Shown piece by piece: positions 5,037 through 10,743 of a stretch of 10,743 nucleotides of DNA; the first letter of the stretch is position 1; each line of letters opens with the position of its first letter. Source of the DNA: JBAZTA01 sp964588175 (GTDB taxonomy: Bacteria > Omnitrophota > Gorgyraeia > Gygaellales > Profunditerraquicolaceae); assembly GCA_964588175.1 (NCBI GenBank), contig CAZPNW010000034.1, forward strand, positions 1 through 10,743, in the 5' to 3' direction. The notes under the pieces were generated by a model. The model was not told the DNA's origin. It did not search any database and saw only the letters and a program-made list of their open reading frames with translations. The position numbers and the translations under genes are program-made.

Positions 5037-7865
5037 ATGATTAAGCTTTTTAGGGCGGTAATATTTCTTGTGCCCTTTTTTTGCCTTTTTGCTTTTGACT
5101 TTTTACTTTCTTACGCCGGAGAGTGCCCCCGCTATGATATTACCGCTGAACTGGATACCAAAAATCATACTATCACGGCAAGCCAGAAAGTTACATTTAC
5201 CAATAATACTGATATTTCCCTTGATGCCCTTTATTTTCATATCTATCCGCACCGCAGGTACACAAAAAAAGAAATTAGTTTTATGTACCGCTATGCCGGT
5301 TATTTCAAAATGAATCCTTTCCCGGAAGGGTTTCAGGGGGGAGATCTAAAAATAGAAAAAGTATCCGCTGCGGGTTCGCAGCTTGCTTTTCGCGTGGAAG
5401 GCGATGATCAGACGATCCTTAAGGTTGAGCTTGCCTCACCGCTTAAACCCGGTGATTCACAAGAGGTTATCTTGGATTTCAAGGTAGAGATACCTCACTC
5501 ATACGGCAGGTTCGGCTGGCACCGGGAGATCACCAGCCTTGCCCGCTGGTATCCGCTTTTAAGCGTTGTAGATAAGTCCGGGTGGCACAATTACCCTTTT
5601 TATATTTATCATCAACCGTATTTCAGTGAAGCCGCTTATTATAAAGTCACGCTTACCCTGCCCCGGGATGAAACCGTAGCTGCGACGGCTTTGGTAAATG
5701 ATCAAACAGACAATCCTGACGGGACAAGAACTTTTATCATGGAAACTGAATTTCCGGTCAGAGATTTCTCCCTGGGGGTCAGTAAATCGTTTTTAGTGCA
5801 TAAACACGAGGCCGGCGATGTGACGATCTATTCGTATTATCTTAAAGGCAACGAAAAAAGGGCGGTTTCCGCCGCAGAATATGCGGCGTCATTAATGCGG
5901 TTTTACTCCGAGCGTTTCGGAGCGTATCCGTATAAAAATTTTTCTATCGTCCCGAGTTATTTAGGTTACGGTGGGTGCCAGTCTTCCAGTTTTATCTTTA
6001 TCGATACGCGGGTTTATCGGGTCCCCGGGTTCTTAGAGCGGTATTTTCATTTCCTCATTTCCCATGAGACCGGGCATCAATGGTTTTATAATATCATCGG
6101 TTCCGATGAATACAGGGAAATGTTCCTTGATGAGGGCATGAATTCATATTGGATATTGCGCTATTTGGAGCATGTTTACGGGAAGAATGCTTCCGTCCTG
6201 ACTTTGCCGCCTGCGTTACAATGGCTTATTCCTAATTTTACTTTTCACGGTTCAACGGTCGCCCGTTACCTGTACTTAGTGAAGAATTCTCTCGATGGCC
6301 CGGTTGTAAGCGACCTTTCGAGCTTTCAGGAGCCCTCATCGATATTCGCTTTGACCTATGGCAAGGGGGCGGCAGTTTTAGAAATGCTTGAAGCTACCGT
6401 CGGCAGCCAAGTGTTCGAGCGTATTATGAAGCGGTATACTGAGGAATTCAGGTTTAAGAACTTTAGCTTCAATGATTTTACAAGGATCTGTAATGAAGAA
6501 TCAGGCAAAGACCTATCCGCGTTCTTTCATAGCTGGTTGAAGACCAAGGAATATTGCGATTATGCTGTTAAGCCGGCCCGGGGGGGAGCGTTTGTTTTAG
6601 AAAACCGCGGTTCGATCGAAATGCCGGTAGAGACAAAAGTCCTGTATCGTGACGGGACGGAAAGTATTTTTCAGTGGGATGGCCGGGGGCGCGAAATATC
6701 GCTCCCTCTCACCGCGGGCAAGGCCGTTTCCCGAGTTGTTGTCGACCCGGATAAAAGGATCATTCTGGATACAGACCGGGTAAACAATTCTTGGCCGCGG
6801 CACATTTTCCTTAAACCGGTCCCCTGGTATTTTTTTGCGTATGAAATACCTTCCCTGATGCCAGCTGAATCGTATAATGTAGTTTTTGGGCCTGATCTGC
6901 GGGGATCGCGGATGGGCGCGGCTGCCTCGGCAGCAAGGCCCTATGATGGGCTGGTGAAATTTTCTTCTCTCTACGATTTTAATGGTAAAGAAGCGCAATA
7001 CACTGCCGGCTATGAGTTTCCCCATCTTTTCAATAAGCAGGTGTCTATAGGGTTTGAGGTTTTTCACCGCGATCACCGTAAGAATCGTAACGATGTATCC
7101 GGCGGTAAGCTTTATATCAGGCGTGAATTATGGCCGGCGCGATATGGAATGTTTGACCTGAATGACCATGTGAGCTTGTATCTTTTAAGGGATCAGAAGC
7201 TTGATCAGCAGCTTAGTGTCAATGGCGCGGAAGATTCCCGTAATATCGTCTATCGCAAAACCGACGAATCGATCATCGGTATGGCCGCTTCTTTCTGCCG
7301 GTATGGCCCGTATGCAGACCCGGATTATGGCTGGAAATTGGTCCCTCAGCAGGAATTTGCCGGACACTTCCTGGGCGGCAAGGAGTCTTTTTGGCGCACG
7401 AGTTTAGAGTTGGATAATTACCGTTTGCTGGTGCCGAAACTTTCACAGAAAATAGCGACACGCCTGAAGGTCGGATGGGGAGGAGCGGGTGATAAGAACC
7501 TTTTTGACCTGGGGGGTGCGGATGGGTTACGCGGATATGGCAGGGAGACTATTCAGGGGGCGCGTATGGTTTTAGGGGCAGTGGAGTACCGTTTTCCTTT
7601 GACGGGCGATATGAAAATATATTTCCTGGATAATGTTTTTTGTTTGAACAAAATTCAGGGCGTTGGGTTTTTTGATATCGCCAAGGCCTGGCATAATGAT
7701 TTTGAAAGCGCTCATTTTAAGAAAGACGCAGGGGTCGGCCTGCGCCTGCATTTTGATATTGCCGGCTTTTTGGAAAAGGCAGTGTTGCGCCTTGATGTCG
7801 CCCGGGCTATCGATGACCCGAAAGAGGATACGCATTTTTGGCTAGGCTTGAGCCACGCGTTTTAA
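5037..7865 (+). CDS. M1-family metallopeptidase fused to C-terminal outer-membrane beta-barrel
   Basis: A 942-residue secreted protein. Residues 1-27 are a signal peptide, with likely cleavage after SYA; the Cys at 30 does not sit in a proper lipobox. Residues about 30-260 form the beta-rich M1 N-domain. The catalytic domain carries HETGH (343-347), followed after 18 residues by Glu366 in DEGMN, the M1 zinc site, and Tyr441 in LTYGKGA fits the catalytic tyrosine. The GAMEN exopeptidase motif is replaced by YGGCQSSSF (311-319), which lacks the Glu. From about 600 to the end the sequence alternates like a beta-barrel, includes LRGY (831-834) like the RGY/RGF loop of Omp85/BamA-type barrels, and ends in Phe942, as outer-membrane proteins often do. 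The peptidase would thus be tethered to the outer membrane. AGGAG lies 8 bases before the ATG. Substrate is unknown; peptide scavenging or surface-protein processing are options. Confidence 0.88.
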   Translation: MIKLFRAVIFLVPFFCLFAFDFLLSYAGECPRYDITAELDTKNHTITASQKVTFTNNTDISLDALYFHIYPHRRYTKKEISFMYRYAGYFKMNPFPEGFQGGDLKIEKVSAAGSQLAFRVEGDDQTILKVELASPLKPGDSQEVILDFKVEIPHSYGRFGWHREITSLARWYPLLSVVDKSGWHNYPFYIYHQPYFSEAAYYKVTLTLPRDETVAATALVNDQTDNPDGTRTFIMETEFPVRDFSLGVSKSFLVHKHEAGDVTIYSYYLKGNEKRAVSAAEYAASLMRFYSERFGAYPYKNFSIVPSYLGYGGCQSSSFIFIDTRVYRVPGFLERYFHFLISHETGHQWFYNIIGSDEYREMFLDEGMNSYWILRYLEHVYGKNASVLTLPPALQWLIPNFTFHGSTVARYLYLVKNSLDGPVVSDLSSFQEPSSIFALTYGKGAAVLEMLEATVGSQVFERIMKRYTEEFRFKNFSFNDFTRICNEESGKDLSAFFHSWLKTKEYCDYAVKPARGGAFVLENRGSIEMPVETKVLYRDGTESIFQWDGRGREISLPLTAGKAVSRVVVDPDKRIILDTDRVNNSWPRHIFLKPVPWYFFAYEIPSLMPAESYNVVFGPDLRGSRMGAAASAARPYDGLVKFSSLYDFNGKEAQYTAGYEFPHLFNKQVSIGFEVFHRDHRKNRNDVSGGKLYIRRELWPARYGMFDLNDHVSLYLLRDQKLDQQLSVNGAEDSRNIVYRKTDESIIGMAASFCRYGPYADPDYGWKLVPQQEFAGHFLGGKESFWRTSLELDNYRLLVPKLSQKIATRLKVGWGGAGDKNLFDLGGADGLRGYGRETIQGARMVLGAVEYRFPLTGDMKIYFLDNVFCLNKIQGVGFFDIAKAWHNDFESAHFKKDAGVGLRLHFDIAGFLEKAVLRLDVARAIDDPKEDTHFWLGLSHAF

Positions 7866-7877
7866 CGAAAGGACACC

Positions 7878-9002
7878 ATGATCAACAAAAAACGATTAAT
7901 AGATCTAACCCGGTCGTTAATAAAGATAGATTCTCAAAATCCTCCCGGTAATGAAACGGCGATAGCTTGTTTTCTTAAAACATACCTGGAAAAACTGGGC
8001 CTGCGGGTCAAAATAGTCGAATTTAAGAAAAACCGCCCTAATCTGGTAGCATATTTACCGGGGAAGTATACGAAACATTCGCTCCTGGTCACTCCGCATT
8101 TAGATACGGTTCCTGCCGGAAGAAAATGGCATTTTGATCCTTTTGCCGGTGTGGTTAAGCAGAATAAACTCTACGGCATCGGCGCTACCGATTGTAAGGG
8201 TAATCTTGCCTGCTGCGTCGAAGCAATAAACAGTATTGTTGAAAATAAGACAGGTTTATATTATAATCTGGTGCTGGCTGCCACAGCCGATGAAGAAAGC
8301 GGTTCTACGTGGGGATTGATTCCGCTGCTTAAAAAGGGTATAATAAAAGTCGATGCGGCGGTGGTGCTTGATTCTGAAGAATTTGAAGTTATTGTCGCCC
8401 AGAAAGGGCTTTTGCATGTCAAGGTTTGCCTTGAAGGTAAAAGGGCCCATGGCGCTTATCCCTGGCGCGGCGATAACGCCATTGATGCCGCGGTCAGGAT
8501 AGTCGCAGAGCTTAAAAACCGTAAAATGCCTTTTAGAAAAAACCGGTATTTACAGCCTCCCACTATCAATGTCGGGACCATTAAAGGCGGCGATAAGGTC
8601 AATGTGGTCGCCGATTGGTGTGAGTTTGAGCTGGATTTCAGGTTTTTACCCGGGACAGATGCTCACGTTATCCTGCGGTTGTTAAAAAGCGTTGTGAAGA
8701 AGCACAGCCGGAAATTCGCCATAGAAGTTGAGGGGATCCAAAAGCCTTACCTTATCGATGAAGGGCATCCGCTGGTAAAATATTTAACCGCCGCAATGCG
8801 CCAGAGTAAGATAAGCCCGAGGATCTGCGGGTCGGAAGGAGCTACCGTCATTACGTTCTTTCAGGATAAACATATTCCTGCGGTAGCAACGGGTTTTGGT
8901 TCTGAAGGTTGCGCCCATATCATTGATGAATATGTTTCTCTGGATAATCTGTATCGGGGAACAGCTGTCCTGGAGAGATTTTTAACAGATCTTAAGTTTT
9001 AG
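7878..9002 (+). CDS. M20-family metallo-hydrolase (ArgE/DapE/carboxypeptidase G2 type)
   Basis: A 374-residue cytoplasmic enzyme of the M20 family, which removes acyl groups or cleaves small peptides using two zinc ions. Expected ligands are visible: His74 and catalytic Asp76 in PHLDTVPAG, bridging Asp105 in GATDCKGN (most relatives have MKG, here CKG), general base Glu139 and ligand Glu140 in ADEESG, Asp165 in VLDSEE and His347 in CAHIIDE. His191 in RAHGAYP is the conserved residue of the lid/dimerisation domain, inserted at about 175-290. Length is normal for the family. The ATG has AAAGGA 4 bases upstream and lies 12 bases after the preceding stop, so it is probably co-transcribed with the M1-barrel gene. 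Family members include acetylornithine deacetylase, succinyl-diaminopimelate desuccinylase and dipeptidases. No biosynthesis genes are nearby, so I do not choose a substrate; peptide turnover fits the neighbour. Confidence 0.9.
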   Translation: MINKKRLIDLTRSLIKIDSQNPPGNETAIACFLKTYLEKLGLRVKIVEFKKNRPNLVAYLPGKYTKHSLLVTPHLDTVPAGRKWHFDPFAGVVKQNKLYGIGATDCKGNLACCVEAINSIVENKTGLYYNLVLAATADEESGSTWGLIPLLKKGIIKVDAAVVLDSEEFEVIVAQKGLLHVKVCLEGKRAHGAYPWRGDNAIDAAVRIVAELKNRKMPFRKNRYLQPPTINVGTIKGGDKVNVVADWCEFELDFRFLPGTDAHVILRLLKSVVKKHSRKFAIEVEGIQKPYLIDEGHPLVKYLTAAMRQSKISPRICGSEGATVITFFQDKHIPAVATGFGSEGCAHIIDEYVSLDNLYRGTAVLERFLTDLKF

Positions 9003-9034
9003 CCTTACGTACCGGCTATTAAGGAGTTTGAACT

Positions 9035-10006
9035 ATGGAAGGTGTTACGGTGCATAAAAAACCGCGGCTGAAAAGCCCGTATTTGATTGTTGCATGGCCC
9101 GGGATGGGGGAAGTCGCGATCAAAGCGGCAACATACCTTATTGAAAAACTCCCGGCTTCAGAATTCGCCGAGATCCCTCCGAAAGATTTCTTTTATTTAA
9201 CGGGGAGTAATGTTGTTGATGGGATTTTGCGGCTTCCTGAATTGCCGAAAAGTAAATTCTATTTCTGGAAGAATAAAACAGGCAAGAATGACCTGATCAT
9301 TTTTGCCAGTGATTCGCAACCGGACTTAGAGCAGGCCGAAGAATACTGTAAGCGGATAATTCTTTTGGCCAAGGCGTATAAAGTCAAAATGGTTATCGGT
9401 TTTGCCGCCATGCCGCAGCCCATTGACCATAATCAACCCCCGAATGTTTGGTTAACCGCGACGTCGCCGCAGATCGCCGCCGGTTTAAAGAAGTTTGATC
9501 TTCAGGTGTTATCTGAAGGCCAGATCAGCGGTTTGAACGGCCTGTTTTTAGGCCTGGCAAAGCGGGAAGGCTTGGATGGCCTCTGCCTGTTAGGGGAGAT
9601 CCCTCTCTATACTATTCAGATCGAGAACCCCCGCGCTTCTCTTATCCTTTTAGAGTCGCTCGGCAAGATCATTAATCTGGAGATAGATTTTACCGACCTG
9701 GTTGAACAAACCCATGGCGTGGAGGATCAAATTAACAAACTTTTGGATTTTTTGAAAGTCGGCGGCCCTTCATCTCCCGGGCCGATTAACGAAGAAGAGA
9801 TCGAGAAAATAAAGAAAAGTTTAAGCCAGCTCACTAAACTCCCTCAGTCCGTGAAAGAAAAGATCGAGAGTCTTTTCGTTGCCGCAAAGACGGATATCTC
9901 AAAAGCCCACCAATTAAAAGCTGAACTGGACAAGTGGAATGTCTACCGGGAATACGAAGACCGGTTCCTCGATTTATTTAAAAAGTCCCGGGATATTAAT
10001 AATTAA
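9035..10006 (+). CDS. PAC2-family protein
   Basis: A 323-residue protein related to proteasome assembly chaperone 2 (PAC2 family). The N-terminal part has LIVAWPGMGEVAIKAATYL (17-35), the family's opening strand and glycine turn. The segment GQISGLNGLFLGLAKREGL at 162-180, then LLGEIPLY (185-192), matches the conserved core of archaeal and bacterial members. The domain ends near residue 240. A linker rich in Gly, Pro and Ser follows, then a charged helical tail (about 252-320) that may form a coiled coil. There is no signal peptide, so it should be cytoplasmic. In eukaryotes PAC2 helps assemble the 20S proteasome; the role of bacterial homologues is not established, and no proteasome gene lies in this window. 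AAGGAG lies 8 bases before the ATG, and the gap of 32 bases to the previous gene supports an operon. Confidence 0.88.
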   Translation: MEGVTVHKKPRLKSPYLIVAWPGMGEVAIKAATYLIEKLPASEFAEIPPKDFFYLTGSNVVDGILRLPELPKSKFYFWKNKTGKNDLIIFASDSQPDLEQAEEYCKRIILLAKAYKVKMVIGFAAMPQPIDHNQPPNVWLTATSPQIAAGLKKFDLQVLSEGQISGLNGLFLGLAKREGLDGLCLLGEIPLYTIQIENPRASLILLESLGKIINLEIDFTDLVEQTHGVEDQINKLLDFLKVGGPSSPGPINEEEIEKIKKSLSQLTKLPQSVKEKIESLFVAAKTDISKAHQLKAELDKWNVYREYEDRFLDLFKKSRDINN

Positions 10007-10021
10007 TTTTTTGAGCATACT

Positions 10022-10648
10022 ATGAGCGTTCCTGTTAAGGCTGTTATTTTTGACCTGGGTAATGTCCTGGTCAGTTTTGATACGATGCGGGCGGTGGACC
10101 GGATATCCGCTTTTACTGACAAAAAGCCCGGGGAAATCACCTCGCGTGTTTTTCAGTCGCTTGCGCTTTTGAAGTCTTTTGAAGAAGGCAGGATCTCGCC
10201 GCAGGATTTTTTTTCGAAGATAAAAAGATCCTTGCGTCTTTCGATCGGGTATAAGGCCTTCAAGCCTATATGGAACGAGATCTTTTTTCTGACAGAAGAT
10301 AATGTGTCTACGGCGCACATAGCGGCGAGGCTGCGGCAGGAATATATTGTGGCGGTCATTTCTAACACTAATATAATGCATTTTGAGCATATTAAAAAGC
10401 ACTATGAGATCTTCGATATTTTTCCCCATATTTTTACCTCTTTTGAGATGGGATTGACGAAGCCTCATCCGCGGATCTACGCTCAGGCGATGAAAACGCT
10501 GGGCGTAACACCGCCGGAAACTTTTTACGTCGACGACCGGCCGGATTTAGTGGCGAAGGCCCGTTCACTGGGTATCCGGGCATTTGTCTATCAGGGCACA
10601 GCGCAGCTTAAAAAAGATCTCGCGGTTTGCGGTATTGAAATACCCTAA
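10022..10648 (+). CDS. HAD-superfamily phosphatase, YihX-like (subfamily IA, variant 3)
   Basis: A 208-residue haloacid-dehalogenase-type hydrolase. The four HAD motifs are present: nucleophile Asp11 in IFDLGNVLV, Ser114 in ISNTN, Lys147 in GLTKPHPRIY and the acidic pair Asp171-Asp172 in YVDDRPD. The usual second Asp of motif I (DxD) is Gly13, as in E. coli YihX and related IA-variant-3 proteins whose motif is also DLGNV, so this is normal for the group and not a defect. The cap at about 20-95 is small and helical. YihX dephosphorylates sugar phosphates such as glucose 1-phosphate; the substrate here cannot be told. The ATG is 15 bases after the PAC2 stop, with only a weak GAG as ribosome site, so translation may depend on the upstream gene. 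It is the last gene before a long hairpin. Confidence 0.88.
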   Translation: MSVPVKAVIFDLGNVLVSFDTMRAVDRISAFTDKKPGEITSRVFQSLALLKSFEEGRISPQDFFSKIKRSLRLSIGYKAFKPIWNEIFFLTEDNVSTAHIAARLRQEYIVAVISNTNIMHFEHIKKHYEIFDIFPHIFTSFEMGLTKPHPRIYAQAMKTLGVTPPETFYVDDRPDLVAKARSLGIRAFVYQGTAQLKKDLAVCGIEIP

Positions 10649-10650
10649 TC

Positions 10651-10743
10651 GGTTATTATCGTTAATATCGTTATTGCCGTTAGTTTCGTTTAAATCGTTT
10701 AACGATATTAACGACAATAACGATATTAACGATAATAACGATA
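10651..10743 (+). repeat. Long hairpin of 9-base tandem units with inverted symmetry
   Basis: Downstream of the HAD gene, 10652-10690 pairs with 10701-10739 over 39 positions, with two mismatches (10677, 10685), one G-T wobble (10683) and a 10-base loop (10691-10700). The left arm is a tandem array with a 9-base period: GGTTATTAT (10651), CGTTAATAT (10660), CGTTATTGC (10669), CGTTAGTTT (10678), CGTTTAAAT (10687). The right arm is the mirror: ATATTAACG (10705), ACAATAACG (10714), ATATTAACG (10723), ATAATAACG (10732), and it runs off the window edge with ATA. It could stop transcription at the operon end, yet it shows no G+C-rich stem with a T run. The array may extend beyond the window. Confidence 0.85.

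Noticed and set aside
6597..7076. Minus-strand open frame of 159 residues inside the M1-barrel gene
   Set aside because: It is antisense to clear coding sequence and its product looks like no protein family, with no ribosome site seen.
10049..10066. Loss of the second Asp in HAD motif I as a sign of a dead enzyme
   Set aside because: DLGNV is the normal motif in YihX-like proteins, so the Gly is a family trait.
10651..10743. CRISPR array
   Set aside because: The 9-base units are contiguous without spacers and invert in the middle; they are far shorter than CRISPR repeats.
10651..10743. Replication origin with DnaA boxes
   Set aside because: The units contain no TTATNCACA-like box, and no replication genes are nearby.

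Overview
The window carries seven protein genes, all on the + strand, and three short non-coding stretches that are unusually rich in hairpins and repeats. Signal peptides, an inner-membrane anchor and an outer-membrane beta-barrel point to a diderm (Gram-negative type) bacterium of moderate G+C. The mix of a DUF3857/transglutaminase protein, a PilZ-anchored toroid protein, a PAC2 protein and an M1 peptidase fused to a barrel suggests an uncultured lineage such as Omnitrophota. That assignment is inference from gene content and is not proven by the sequence.

Region 1 (1-4006) is a tight two-gene unit. The first gene, cut by the left edge, ends in a TPR remnant, a DUF3857 domain and a transglutaminase-like cysteine-enzyme domain. 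Three bases after its stop begins a 650-residue protein: a PilZ-like domain, one membrane helix, a long coiled coil and an (alpha/alpha) toroid resembling carbohydrate-active enzymes. Its layout suggests a cytoplasmic cyclic-di-GMP-type input wired to a periplasmic glycan-acting domain.

Region 2 (4007-5036) holds one short gene, an endonuclease III-like DNA glycosylase of the COG2231/MagIII type, bracketed by repeat DNA. Upstream is a run of about six consecutive small hairpins with a 13-bp direct repeat at the two ends. At its 3' end a REP-like hairpin, flanked by an exact 9-bp direct repeat, lies inside the reading frame. It is followed by a roughly 52-bp imperfect hairpin. The fourth Fe-S cysteine expected of the glycosylase is absent at this disturbed end.

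Region 3 (5037-10648) is a probable operon of four genes: a secreted M1-type metallopeptidase fused to an outer-membrane beta-barrel, an M20 metallo-hydrolase, a PAC2-family protein and a HAD phosphatase. The two peptidase-like genes fit peptide breakdown outside and inside the cell. The roles of the PAC2 and HAD proteins here are unknown.

Region 4 (10649-10743) is a striking hairpin: 9-base tandem units of the form CGTTANTAT run up one arm and their reverse complements run down the other, giving a 39-bp nearly perfect stem at the end of the operon. The most interesting items are the PilZ-toroid protein, the M1-barrel fusion and the family resemblance between the two long low-complexity hairpins.
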